Shown here: positions 35,501 through 48,254 of the stretch, piece after piece
Layout: each line of letters starts with the position of its first letter
Numbering within the stretch: position 1 is the first letter of the stretch
NCBI GenBank assembly: GCA_024195265.1
Contig: JAJLRJ010000001.1
Span: 59,066,789-59,130,788, forward strand
Length of the DNA stretch: 64,000 nt
Origin: Dendrophyllia cribrosa
Lineage: Eukaryota; Cnidaria; Anthozoa; Scleractinia; Dendrophylliidae
Reading direction: 5' to 3'
Translations under genes and position numbers: made by a program
The notes under the pieces: generated by a model
Told to the model about the DNA's origin: nothing
Database searches by the model: none
The model's input: only the letters and a program-made list of their open reading frames with translations

Positions 35501-36397
35501 ATAATTTTAAGAAAAACGACAAAACGTTTTAGTTTGAAAAACATGTTTCGACAGCAACTTCTGTCATCTTCAGTTAATAAGTAATGTACAAAGCGTTGAC
35601 AGTGAATATATAAGTGGGAACAAATGTTAATTATGCTAGTAACAACAATGTAAATAAAAGCGTGGCAATGTGAGAATTATAAGGATAGTTTCAAATTTAC
35701 ATGATATAATTGTTGATTCAAAGACGGTTTTTCTCTATGAATATGAAAAGCCTCTTTTATCTTAAGTTGGAAACTCGTAGAAGCGTGATCTAAAATATGA
35801 AAGCAATCTTGTGAACACAAGGTACGACAATGTTCAGAATTCAGTAGATGTTTGAAAATGTGAGAGGTCCTGTCATTGACTAAGTGCTCACGCACGCGTG
35901 TGGAAAAATGCCGGGTTGTTTCGCCGACATAACAGGCGGGCTGTAATGGGGGGCTGTAATGCCTGTTATGTCGGCGAAACAACCCGGCATTTTTCCACAC
36001 GCGTGCGTGAGCACTTAGTCAATGACAGGACCTCTCACATTTTCAAACATCTACTGAATTCTGAACATTGTCGTACCTTGTGTTCACAAGGTTGCTTTCA
36101 TATTTTAGATCACGCTTCTACGAGTTTCCAACTTAAGATAAAAGAGGCTTTTCATATTCATAGAGAAAAACCGTCTTTGAATCAACAATTATATCATGTA
36201 AATTTGAAACTATCCTTATAATTCTCACATTGCCACGCTTTTATTTACATTGTTGTTACTAGCATAATTAACATTTGTTCCCACTTATATATTCACTGTC
36301 AACGCTTTGTACATTACTTATTAACTGAAGATGACAGAAGTTGCTGTCGAAACATGTTTTTCAAACTAAAACGTTTTGTCGTTTTTCTTAAAATTAT
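35501..36397. mobile_element. Head-to-head Penelope-like 3' ends forming a palindrome
   Basis: Arms 35501-35937 and 35961-36397 are both 437 bp and nearly identical reverse complements, separated by 23 bp made of repeated GGGCTGTAAT. Each arm encodes the end of a GIY-YIG nuclease-type domain: - strand 35937 to 35680, + strand 35961 to 36221. Motifs are CYVGETTRHFSTRVREH, then FKHLL, LKIKEA, EKPSLNQQ and a stop. This C-terminal domain is characteristic of Penelope-like elements. No reverse transcriptase remains, so both copies are severely 5'-truncated and joined at their truncated ends. Confidence 0.85.
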
Positions 36398-37179
36398 AAC
36401 CTGCCTGCTAACATCAAGACCTTTTGGAAATAACGGATAAACATTAACTGGTACAAAAATACATTAAAGACTTATTCCAAGCTAAATAACTGATTAACTG
36501 ATTACATTTGTGTTGATAATCTCTTATTTTCTCTTTTTAATGAATATTCTTGCCTACAATTTTCAGGCTTTATCTTAATTTCTCAAAGTAGCAAAGTAAG
36601 CATCTGTTTGGCAAATGAGGGAATGGAGTTCGCTTCTTATGCTTAATATCGCTAACTTGGCAATTAAAAAAAATATATCAAGAAATTTTGTTTGTTCTCT
36701 ATATAGGTTTTATTGCAAACTAAGCATGTTCGTTCTTCAACTGTTATTAAAGCCCATTTATTGTCATATTTCCTTGTTTGTATTCTCAAGAACGAGCTCC
36801 TAGTAGCTTTGTAATATTATATCTATGTACTGGATTTCTAATTATCTGATGGTACTCTTCGAGTTGCATGGTACTCGTTTTTTACCCTTGAATAAGCGCA
36901 TGCGTAATGAACGGGTTATCGACAACGGTGGCTGAATTCACTTACTCACTCACTCGCTCACTCACTCGCTCACTTACTCCTCCCACCTTCTATCAGCTGT
37001 AAACTTAGTGACGTAATGCTTTGTTACGAGTGCGTTTCGTAACAAGAACAAAGTGAATCCAGCGATAATATTAACTAATTTGTTGTAAACGAGTATAAAC
37101 AACAATAAACGTAAAGATGTTTCGCATTTGGAGTCTTTAATGCAACATTAAAATCGATGTAAAAGGATTTTTTTAACGG
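36398..37179. other. Intergenic, no gene recognised
   Basis: AT-rich spacer with a short CTCACTCACTCG-type run at 36939-36975. No coding content recognised. Confidence 0.5.
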
Positions 37180-37495
37180 AGACACGCGTTTTGATGCGTA
37201 TCTACCTTGAAATAAGTTCCTCTGTGGTCAAGTGGTTTAGTCTCAGGTCTTGGAGTCGGGAGGTGCGAGGTTCAAGTCCAGCTCTGGACCTTCATTTTTT
37301 TCCCTTTTTTTGTTTCACCTTTGGACTGGACATTATGAAAGTGATGTAGTTTTTTTTTGCGTTCGTCAAAAATCCTTACATTTAATTTTAAATAACTATC
37401 GAACCGTGTCAGTGTGAAAAAATAAGCTTACCGCAATATTGCGTTACGCGTTAGCATTTCTTATTCACGCGTTGGCTCTTAGGAGCCTTTGATTA
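37180..37495 (+). mobile_element. tRNA-derived SINE-like repeat, copy 2
   Basis: A tRNA-like head at about 37214 (TGTGGTCAAGTGGTTTAG, then GAGGTTCAAGTCCAGC) and the same body and tail as 18290-18640 in the opposite orientation, ending near TCTTAGGAGCCTTTGAT. Confidence 0.7.
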
Positions 37496-37904
37496 TTTCC
37501 TTTTGCGTAAATTGTTTTAAAACACAAACTATTTTGCCTATAATTAATGCCCTAAAAATGATTTTTGATTTACTCCGCGAAAAGCGTCGAAATTTCGTCT
37601 GCAGCTAATAATACGTGACTACAAAATTTAAGTTTTATTTTTTTTAGTGTCTGACTAGATTTTGAGATAAATGACATTGTTTAAAACAAAGAGCAATTAA
37701 GCTGGTGTTGCTATGGTAACCGCTACTGCTTGGAAATCAGTGACACACAAAACTTTGATCACATTTCATAAACTTGGAGAAGTATAAAAGTAATCGATGC
37801 ATGTCTTCTCTGCGAAATTTTTTATTTCAAAACATACACTCCACAGCAAAAAAAAAACTAAGTTAAGCAACTTTAACCACAATGAACAATGGCTGCGGCC
37901 GCAC

Positions 37905-38490
37905 TTGGTGAGTTAACTGGGTTATTTTTTTAGTAACCCGGTTAAAATTCCATAAAAAAATAACTCGGTGAAAAGGTGTTTGTAATGAAATAACCGAGTT
38001 TATTTTTCTGAGCGGCCGCACTCCAGTTCAGAAGGTTGAACTTTGAACGTGAGGGATCATGTTATCATTTGCTATATTCTTTATTCTTTTTTGTGACATT
38101 GTCAAGTTGGAACGAGGAACAAAATAAGCCTGCCAAAGCATCATATCCGCCGGGCAGCAACCACAACGGCGAAGGCAGCGAGAGAGGCACAAAACAATAC
38201 GATTAATGAGCGAAAACAATGCCTCTGCACGTGCATTTTACATTTTGGTATTCTCTGCAAAACAACATCGTCAAATGATCAAATTATAGGTTTTGTGGAG
38301 AACATAATCACACGACGGTTTTCCTTTCTCTATTTGAAATTGAAAGTCGTCCCTACGAAGGTCTACGAATTCAACAGGAAGTAAAAAAATTACCGCGTAA
38401 GCGAAGATGATTGACAGATCGGGAAAGTTAACCTGCACTAAACTACCTAGCGAGGTGGTTTAAAAAAACCTAACTCGGTTAAAAAAATCT
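37905..38490 (-). repeat. ~600-bp dispersed repeat, copy 2
   Basis: Inverted, diverged partner of 30925-31535 (see that entry). It lies about 6.4 kb away with the two lectin loci between or around the pair. Confidence 0.8.
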
Positions 38491-40005
38491 ATTGTTCTTT
38501 GATTTATTTCTATGGGAACGCTTACACGGTTTAAATTCGGTGAGAGCCATCATGAAAGATTGCGTGATTATGCAAATTAGCACAACTTCTGATCCAAATA
38601 TCGCCAAAGTGCAACCCTCTTTTTTGAAACAATTTTTACCACGGTTCAGAACCATCCTAGATCTAATAAAATCGAAAATAAAATTTTTGGGACCTGTTAT
38701 TTTTTTGCGACTACAGCCGTTAAAGCAACGTGACTACAGAATGATTCTCACAAAGAGAGAAGGACCAAATCTAAGAAAATAAAGTATTGCAGAATCAATT
38801 TGTTAACACAATTTCTTAATTAATGAGATAAAAACTGTCCTTAAATATTATTTATAGCAGTTAAAACTAACTGAAGGCAAAATTCATTGCAATATCTCTG
38901 AAAATACCCAGGAAAATCATAGTATCAACACCCAAATTCTACTCCGATGCTCCGAATATTGGAATGAACGGTCGTGATATTTGAATTCTAAAGCATCAAG
39001 ATGTTACATACGAATTTTTCTGGCCATAATCGTGTTGTTTAGATTGCTCTTGGGACCTTGCTGAATCATTAAAGCTCGCGTACTGACCTTACAGTTAGTT
39101 CTTGTCAATACTTAGTTGCAACGATTCACGCTCTCTCTGCATGTAAACACATGAGTTATAAGTCGTATCGATCCGTGACATTATTGTTTGCCCTGACAAA
39201 TAGAGTCCTGAGCTCATACATTGGATTGTCCATTCCATATTGGTTCAAGCAAATGTTAAATTGTTGATTTAGTCTCATCGGCAAGCAAGTAAACACCGAG
39301 TAATATGAACTGTCGAAGTTCGTCGAAGCTGAATGCGTGACAAAATGAGCCATGAGCCCAGGACCCCGGTAAGCGGTAAATACAATTACCACAGACGATT
39401 ATAGTTTGTAGTAAATCTCTACTAAAAGCTGGTAAAAAAAATAGTTTTAACTATCTATTAAACCTAGAGATTTGTCTTCCAGTTTAGTGTAACTATAATG
39501 TATTATCTTATAAATCACAATTGTACCGGTAATGCGTGATAGATATGATCTAGTCGTGTGATTGAAACCTCGAACATTACGTGACAGATAAAGTCCTGAA
39601 CTCACACATTCGATTGAGGTTCATAAAATCAATCAATGACTTTGTTTAGTACCTAGCCGAGGGTAAAAACCCTCTACTAATAAACGTTGAACTATTGATT
39701 TAGCTGAATTGGCATGCGAGTAAACTGTGTGGATTTTCCAAAACTGGTAGCCTGCCCGGGGTAGCCTGCATGTAAATGCACGACTGAAAACGGAGCGCAG
39801 GAACCTTCGGTTGATTAGCGGTAGTTTCAATCGCCGAAGACAACTAAATCAGAGGCGATTCGGCGAGACTAAACCTAATTGCCATTTTTCCACCAATTGA
39901 CATGGCTTTAATGGAAATATCTCGTTCACGTTTCAAGCAATCCAAAAACTCTATGCATCCTTTGAATCTATGCTATGGGGTATGGAGTGAAATCGTGGAC
40001 AAAAT
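38491..40005. other. Intergenic, weak internal repetition only
   Basis: A phrase around 39176-39230 (CGTGACA...AGTCCTGA.CTCA.ACATT) recurs, degenerate, at 39580-39620. No gene recognised. Confidence 0.45.
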
Positions 40006-40150
40006 GTTTGACTCGTCGTTTCGTCGTTTCGTTGCGCCATTTTGCCACTTCGTTTCGTCGTTCCGTTGTTTCGCTTCGTCAACCTCGTTCCCAGGGTCTT
40101 CTCGGTTTTCAATATGGCGGCGCTTCGGGAGAAGACCCTGGCACACAGCA
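40006..40150. repeat. TTTCGTCG-rich satellite joined to a palindromic MITE core
   Basis: Degenerate CGTTTCGTCG units (40006-40080) abut a palindrome with ends CCTCGTTCCCAGGGTCTTCT and GAGAAGACCCTGG around ATGGCGG. The same core-plus-satellite pairing occurs at 54142-54430 beside the second HECT element. Confidence 0.65.
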
Positions 40151-42600
40151 GATCACGTGATCAAAATCTGCACTATTTGTGAAGATGTATTCAAAATGGC
40201 GGCCAAGGAAAAGAATGAGAAGATCTGGGTACGGGATTGCAAACCAAAAGGAAAACAAACAAAATGGCGGCCAAGGAGGGATTTCTGTGGAACCATTTAT
40301 CGACCTGTCAAGTTTTTCTTTGCTTTGCTGTTTCAAGAAAAATGATACACAGGCAATGAAGGTAAAAATTCGAAACGCCGCAGATTACGAAACTTTTTTT
40401 TTCAAGGAAGCACGATTTTTCAAAGGAAAGGAGTAAATTTACCGTCTCAGCTAAAAGACTTTTGGTTTCTTTTATTATAGTATTTTCGGCTTCTTTTCCC
40501 ACGATCACGCCCGCAAGCAACAAAATAGCATGAAGTTTTTGTGTTATATTTTTTCGATTTAACCGTCGATGCTTTCGCCGTTGCTCTTGCGCGGTATCAC
40601 CGTTTTGTTGGCATTTTAAAGTAATTTACCGTCTTCCCCTCAATAAAACACTTTTACTTGATCTTTTAATCAGAAATGGTTTGCTGATCCAGTCAAAACA
40701 CTGACAACAGCAAAATAAGTTAAATTAAGTGTTTTTTATTTACTCATTTCCGGGAATTTACCTCCCACCAAGTTAACATTTTCTAAAAAAAAAAAAAAGA
40801 GAAGAAAAGTGAAGACAAGTCAAAGTATTTTTCCCATATTTGTTAGAGTGTTTTGTCACAATTGTTTCTGAGGAAAACATGTACAATTTATGTTGGAAAT
40901 GACAGCAGTGTGATTAGTTTATTTTATTACCAAATAAATCAAATAAAACTGTAAAATTGAAGATTAAAGTTCATTTACTCCATTTCCAAATGCAGCTACA
41001 TCTGCCCTGAATGGTGACCAGGGGATGTGACAGTATTTTGAAACCAGCAAATAAACAAGTCATGGGCCAAAGCTACTCGTCCCCCAATTTAAAAATTATC
41101 GTTTAACGGCCAAAATCTTTAATTCCAAATCTGCCGACTTTGTACACACTTCCCTGTCAATCCCTACCTGGATATTGCACACGAAGTATACATATTGGTT
41201 CATGTCAACTAACTGTGACTGGCATAGAAAATCCCCTCTGGCAAATTGTAACCCTAGGAATGAATTGATGAGGAAACCCTTCTAAAGTTAAAATAATATA
41301 TAGCTTTGCTCAACTTCAGAAGCTGGACTGGGCTTCCTAAATCTAGCCATTGTTTACAGGTAGAAAGGTTTGGTCACTTGATTACCTGATTGTTTTAAAT
41401 CAAAGCTTCCCTGTCTGATGTGGCAGGGATGCTTGTAAGCCCTTACAACCCCTAAGGCCATGTCAGTGGAATCTTATGCTCCTGACACATTTAACAAAGC
41501 CAGACTGGACTGCAAGAGAAAGGCCTGACCAGAAAGCACCCTGTTCTCCATGGTTGTGTTACTTATAACAAGGATGGCCCCCAAATAAAAAAGAAATCAG
41601 GAGCTATTCCTTCTGTGTTGGACAAGTGACAGAATTTCCTGATCAGACAGAAAAATCCACTAGACCTGAGCCATGATTGTCAAAATTCATCAACATCTCC
41701 CTCCTTCATAGAGGCTTTTTGCAGTAAAAAACTGAAATGTAGAAAATATAAAATGAAAAGGGGGCACATGGGGAACATTTCTTGTGCACTTCACTTTTTC
41801 CTCTCCCCAGCCTCAGCTCAAAGACTTAAGCTTCTTATTGTGGAATGAACGAATGTTTCACAGCTGATTATATCCTAGAATGTTTTTTTTATTGTATCAA
41901 CCCAATGGCTTGCAATGATTACCATTCTGAAATCCTGATAGTTCAAAGCCATATTAATCATATCATTCACTCATTCAAACAAGGAATAAAATTAATTTCA
42001 TGCTTGACATATTCTACTCCACTGTTTTCAGGCAAACAGACCGGCTCTTAAACCTTAAGCTGACTAGAGGCAAAAACATGTTAACTAGCATTCTGCTGAC
42101 ATGTGTTTCTCAAAAGTGCAGAAAACTTTGGAGCCTGAAAAGCTGTTATGTGCAGAATGTTTGTCAAGAAAAATTGAATTTTTAATGATTTTGAAAGCTA
42201 AGCAAAAAAAAAAAAACCCTAAGATCATCGGTCCAAATAAGTTGGGATGTACCCTGCATGGATGCCTCTCATCTCTCTCATAAACTATATGATATTACAT
42301 GCCTCTTTTGACTCATATTTTTGCCACAAGGAAGAGCCTCAGAGCAAAAGGCCTGCTGTAAGAGAACGTCTGGTATCCAGAGTGCCTGGGATGATTTGCC
42401 AGCTATAAACTACATTGCCATTTCATAGAAGCAAAATCTTAAAAACAGTTCTTGGGCCTGAAAATGTGGTTGGGAATTTTGAGAGTACGATTTCCATATA
42501 ATCCACAAATTATGAATAAGTTCTGAAGACTGAAACAAAAGCCAGAACAAAAGATTGCCTAAATAAAAACAATAGTACATACATGCATGTGCAAAATTAA
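40151..42600. other. Intergenic, no gene recognised
   Basis: Mostly unique-looking sequence without a supported ORF or splice structure. 41000-42300 is less AT-rich than its surroundings and could be a UTR or non-coding transcript, but nothing in the sequence proves it. Confidence 0.4.
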
Positions 42601-42816
42601 TATCCGCAACCCCCCCCCATTGAGGTATAAGGGTCTCCTCCGGGGGGGGGGGGGGGGTACTTGCGTCGACATCCTTTGATCTTCAAAAATTTCCCAAGGG
42701 GGTAACAGAAAGATCTGCTATTTCTAAAGGGGGTGTTGTGTCGGCCCTTTGATCTTTTTTTCCTTAGGGGGATGTTGAGTGCATACCTCAATGGGGGGGG
42801 GGGGGGGGTACGGATA
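42601..42816. mobile_element. Small inverted-repeat element with C/G homopolymers
   Basis: Ends TATCCGCAACCCCCC with CATTGAGGTAT and their inverted counterpart (ATACCTCAATGGGG then TACGGATA). Two poly-G tracts lie in the right arm and interior. Confidence 0.75.
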
Positions 42817-43446
42817 TAAAATGGAATGGCCCATTAATGTTGGGGGTTATACTAAAATCTTGGCATTTTGAGGAATGCATATCTGTTTTGTTTTTTATTG
42901 ACATGTTTTAAAAACTAAATTGAGCTTAACTTCAGTCAAGCTGTCACAAGTGAATAAGTAACTGAATTGAAAACAATTGGGGCGTCGGCTCTGCTTTATT
43001 TATGAAACCATAAATGAACTGAAAAACAAAGAAAACAAACTGTATAAAACAATAGAGCGCAAGACAACAATAAGTAGAAATAGGTACAAAACAAGACATG
43101 TTTTACACCGAGGTTCAGCCAGTACTCTAGACGCTTTTAAATTACATTACGCTCAGCATTCCCCATTCCAGTCATTCCAAAATTATATAAATTATCACGT
43201 ACCGGGGGTGAGTGGCGAATGGTCTTTCAAAAAATTAAGATTATGGTTTCGCAGTCTCGGTTATTTGAGCGGTTCTCCACGTCTCGGTGTCTCGATTTAT
43301 TTGGTAAAGCCTTTCCATATAGCTTTTCCTCCGCTTCGTATTTTGAAAGTTTAAAAGTGTAGGGCTCGCAGAAAAAAATATCTCGAAATTATTTAAGCTT
43401 ACCATTCGCCACCCGTAAACGCAAAGCCTGAAAATCGGCGAATTAT
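42817..43446. other. Left flank of HECT transposon A
   Basis: The open frame 42977-43354 matches no family I know. GTGGCGAATGGT at 43210 and its inverse at 43403 suggest a small fold-back element. The last six bases, AATTAT, are the presumed target duplication of the element that follows. Confidence 0.45.
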
Positions 43447-44032
43447 TATGAAGTTAGATCCGAGACTAAATTGGTCTTTCGACTCGTCGAGCCGACCTGC
43501 GAGATCGAATCGTCGACCTGCGAGATCGAATCGTCAACCTGCGAGATCGAATCGTCGACCTGCGAGATCGAATCGTCGACCTGCGAGATCGAATCGTCGA
43601 CCTGCGAGATCGACTCGTCGAGTCCTGAGATCGACTCGTCGACTCGCGAGATCGACTCGTCGAGTCCCGAGATCGACTCGTCGAGTCCTGAGATCGACTC
43701 GTCGACTCCCGAGATCGAATCGTCGACTCCCGAGATCGAATCGTCGACTCCCGAGATCGACTCGTCGAGTCCCGAGATCGACTTGTCGACTCCCGAGATC
43801 GAATCGTCGACTCCCGAGATCGAATCGTCGACTCCCGAGATCGAATCGTCGACTCCCGAGATCGACTCGTCGACTCCCGAGATCGAATCGTCGACTGCCG
43901 AGATCGACTCGTCGAGTCCTGAGATCGACTCATCGACTCCCGAGATCGAATCGTCGACTCCCGAGATCGACTCGTCGAGTCCCGAGATCGACTCGTCGAC
44001 TCCTGAGATCGACTCGTCGTCGTGCGTTAATT
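43447..44032. repeat. Left terminal inverted repeat with 21-bp satellite
   Basis: After ~45 unique bases, about 25 units of 21 bp follow (e.g. GATCGACTCGTCGAGTCCCGA). A cluster of CCTGCGAGATCGAATCGTCGA variants lies at the outer end (43494-43610). Because 21 is divisible by three, open frames of 7-residue repeats appear on both strands; these are by-products, not proteins. Confidence 0.92.
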
Positions 44033-44089
44033 GATTTGGGCCGCTAGGGACTGGGTTTAAGTAAGAAGCACATGGTGAAAGTGATCTGA

Positions 44090-47000
44090 ATGACAATGGA
44101 GGAGTTACGAGGAATCTTACAGAACGCAATCCGTAAAATCGAGTCTATATCATCTCCATCTGCATCCAGTGAAGGAGGAAATAATCAACAGCACACAAAC
44201 TCCAACTCCTCAAGCTCCAACTCAACCAATGCAAATAACATTACAAGAGCAGAAGCAAATTGGAGGTGAGCTTATATAAACTGAGGATTTCAATTCAAAA
44301 TTTCTCACGCAGTTACGCTTAAATAGTATTTGCAATCGCAGGCAAATACTTGTTCACTTAAAAAGGCAAAGATTGAAAAAATAATGTTAATTGTCGTTAT
44401 AGCCGTATATGGATAAAATTACAAACATATATTAAAGTGATCTTTCGTTGCTAGTCAGTTCATTGTCCACAGACACCCCAGACTCTATCCTGTAGCTTGT
44501 TTACGATTTTACGAACACAAATTTTCTGGTGTCTCCAGTGAAAAATTTCTGGGAGTAACGGAACATCAGAAAAGGTTTTCCTGTTTCTCCAGATGGAATG
44601 TTCCAAGCAGAAATTTGTGTCCCTATTTCTTCAAAGCCATCCTTGATACCAGATTTTTGAAAAAGTAATTATCAATGGTACATGTAAACCTAGGGTGTTT
44701 ACCATTTACACAAACCACCACGGTGGAAATCTTCTGCATAAACATAAAACTATAAAAATTGACATGGTGGGAGAACGACCCACTACAAAGTATATCCAAA
44801 TTAACAGACTAAAAAGAGTAGGAAAATTCTATTGCCTCAAATCACAGCCCATATTTTCTTAAGCTTCACAAACGGAATGGCGCAAACCATTTGATTTTCC
44901 AACCGGAATTTCCAGTTTTTCCATGTAAATAATAAGTACCCCTAATTCCCAAATGAAATTTAAAAGCAGATCTGAGTTTTGTTTACCATTTGTCAAAAGC
45001 ATTAACCAACCCGTTTGTTCAAATACTTCATAAGATAACAGACAGTGAATAAAAGACACGACCAACACAAAGTCATTTTCATTTCAAACCTTTTCAACTA
45101 GCAGAATCAATTCTTTTTATTCCCCTACATTCTCTTGGAAAATTCAAGTTAAAATACCCCTAGAGTCTAGGCTGCCTTTTAATGGAACAGCTGGTCTTCA
45201 GCAGTGGCTCTTTAACCTTTTTCCATACCTTTCTTTAACATTTTTCCATAATTATTTAGGAAAGTGTAACAAAATTAATTGCAAAAAAAAAATGGATGAT
45301 TTGAAATTGGATTTTTCTTTGAAATGTTGACCAAATTTCTAGTTGTTAAGCTTTAGTAACCTTTCAAGATATGGTAACTTATATTTATGTATTCATTTAT
45401 GGCAATAATTTAATGGCACCAAGGCTGTGCTCTTAGAAGAACCACAGGGAGCCCAAAGGCTCCCAACTATGAAATCTGGGGTGCCTGGCACTTAAGCTTT
45501 ATGCAAAAGGAAGTTTTTCTAGTCGTCCGAAGAGAAAAGTAAGGAGCCCATGCCAAGGCCCCTGGGCACTGCTTGAGCACAGCCCTGGGCACAAATATAA
45601 GTGAAGTAGGTAAAGTTAGGTTAGGTTAAGTTACTACATGAACTACAGACACATCCACCATAGGTTAAGTTAGACATGTACGATAATTTACTAAATTAAT
45701 TGACTGTCACCTGTTCTGTTAATTAGGGCTGCTTTCCCACAGTACATGCAAGGAGGTAGAAGACAAAATATTACGCCATTATCCAATCCTCCTTCTCGTA
45801 AGAGGCAGAAATCTGTTATTCCTTTTGTTAAAGAAACATGGACACATGATTTTTTTTTGCTTGCATCACCAATGGCAGAGAAGTCACCCACCCTTATGGA
45901 AGGCAATACCTTGCTACAAGCAGGGCTGGGAAAGAAACGCATTGTTTTTAAAGATAAGCAAGGAAGCTTTGACCATGTCAGAGAAACTCTGGAGAAGGAA
46001 TTCCCCAAACTTAAGACACAAAATGGTGCTTTTGAATTCATGAGGGCTGAAAGAGGAGGAGCTTCTCGACCACTTGTGCCAATTCCCATGCAGTCAACAG
46101 GTTATTCAATCCCATTTTTAAAAGGTGCCCTTGGAAGTGGAATTGTATATATCAGACCCATCCAGAGTGAGCTTAGCTTAGAACAAGATGTGAAGACTAG
46201 CATCTCAAGCTCTGATGGTGCTGTTACAACAAAATGCATAAACTGTAATGAGAGTATGCCATTATGTTCCATTCGTGATCATATGCCCTTGTGCACTGTG
46301 GGAAGTAGTGGTATAACACCCTCAAATTCCCAAGACCTGACTAACATAGCACATGATGCTCCAACTGATGACCAACTTCAGCCAGAAGCTCCAACAGCTG
46401 ATGCAGCATTGTGGACAGATAGTTTATCCATGATGTTTCCCACAGCATCAAAGGAAAGTTTGCAAAAAGCAGTAGACATGGCATTAACACTTGAGGAGGC
46501 AGCAGATTTACTATGTGAAAGCCAAGAGATTGAAGCGGTGAGTGAGGAGGGCACTGAAAGTTGTGACCTGACTTTAGTGGGGAGTGTCACCAGCAGATCT
46601 AACGAAAAAGCTGAGACAAAAGTTGTCAATGGAGGTAATTGGTTTCAGAACAATCTTTTATCGTTAAAACAAAAACAAATACTGAGGGGGGTGAGTGTGA
46701 CACCCACGGGACTTTGCCCCCCTTTCCTGAATTTTCTTGACCTGTTGCAGGTGTCCAAGTTATTTTAAATTCCTATTTTAATGCTATGCTATATTTTCTG
46801 TTAACACCTTCACCCCTGAACTGCCAGTATTTCCCATGAGAATCCATGTCTCTTTACTGCTTCTAATGTCATCAGGTTTACCGCTAACAGAAGACTGACA
46901 TTTAACCTGTGCCGAGGGGAGGGAAGAGATCTTTCAGACCATACATCAATGAGTACAATGTAGGCAAGCAAGAGAAAAGATGTCCTTTATATTGCATTGG

Positions 47001-48223
47001 AAAATAATTCCACTGCTTACTTGTTCTTTTTTGACACAGGTATACTGCAGATAATACAATTTAAGTTTTATCCAATCTGTTTTCCTAACTAGGCCTACCA
47101 TCTGATATAATTTTAAAGATCTTTAAAGAAGATGTGGTTACTGCTGGTCCATCCATGCCCATTAATTTTAACCGTTCAAAGAATCCTTTTCGGGAGCTTT
47201 GCAGGATTTATAAAAACAGTGCCAACAAACTCATTAGACCACCAGTGGTATATTTTATCTCGGACAGTGGCGATGATGTTGACTTTGAAGAAGAGGCAGC
47301 TGATATTGGGGGACCATTAAGGGAGTTCCTCACAATTGCTATAGAAACACTTTCTAAAGGAACAGCTCCTCAACTGTTTGAAGGTGACGATGACCACAAA
47401 CTCCCCGTCCATAGTCAGCAGCTGGTACTTAATGGATATTTCAAAATGACAGGAGAAATTGTGGCGCATGCTATCATTCATGGTGAAGTTTGGTTTGCTG
47501 GTCTGGCAAAAGCAGTTAAAGTGTATTTGTCCACTGGCTGCACTGAAACTGCCGCACAAGTAGTGTGTGCAGAGGATGTTCCTGATTTGAATGTTCGGGA
47601 AGTGCTGAAACGCATGTCCCAAGCTGGTGAAGATGAAATTGCCTCCTTGAATAGAGAAGATATGGTCTCTAACCTCGTAGATGAAAGTGGAGTTAGTGTT
47701 CCTTTTGTTACCATTAATAATGCAGCCCAAGTAGCATATGAGATTATGGTACACCAAGTCATCCACAAGAGATTAAGAGAACTGGATGAGATCAGGAAGG
47801 GACTCAATGTTTTGCATCTTGGACCTTTGCTTACGGATCATCCCAAAGTTACTTCCCTGGTTTTCCCAACAGTGGATGAAGTTACAGTTGACCTTCATGT
47901 GTTGTTAGCAAGGGTGAAAAAAGACCCTACATCTTGCAGAAGTGAAAAGAGTGACACAGCATTTGGCTACTTTCATGAATATCTTCAAAACGTTTGTAAG
48001 AGAAAAGAAGGTAGGTAGCTTAATAGTTGGGATATTCATTTTTCTTACTCTTCTCTCTGTATGTTTTGATACTGTTGTGATATTTAACTCATTAATGCAC
48101 CTATCAATGTTAACCTGGAGGGTGGGGGGAGGCCAGGCAAAGGCCGGGGATTTGAACTTGAAGCAATTTTTTATGTCGCCATGGGCCAACTTCCTCTGTC
48201 AAATCCCCGGCCTTTGCCCGGCC

Positions 48224-48254
<31 letters not shown>

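Noticed and set aside
35677..36221. Two intact GIY-YIG nuclease genes
   Set aside because: They are 3' fragments of Penelope-like elements, start at the truncation point of each arm and lack the reverse transcriptase; the start codons are accidental.
39902..40345. 147-codon open frame on +
   Set aside because: It runs through the TTTCGTCG satellite and a MITE palindrome; no family resemblance or splice context.
42977..43354. 125-codon open frame on +
   Set aside because: No domain recognised and it overlaps a small inverted repeat near 43210; not supported as a gene.
43490..44032. CRISPR-like look of the regular array
   Set aside because: Units are contiguous with no unique spacers, the genome is eukaryotic, and the array is one arm of a transposon's inverted repeats.
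43446..44129. Long open frames of 7-residue repeats on both strands (also 52813-53899)
   Set aside because: They are read-through of the 21-bp satellite in the terminal repeats; frames are open on both strands because 21 is a multiple of three. Only the part of the right-hand frame after ATG 53298 is a real exon.
47317..47766. 149-codon open frame on the minus strand
   Set aside because: It is the antisense shadow of HECT A exon 3.
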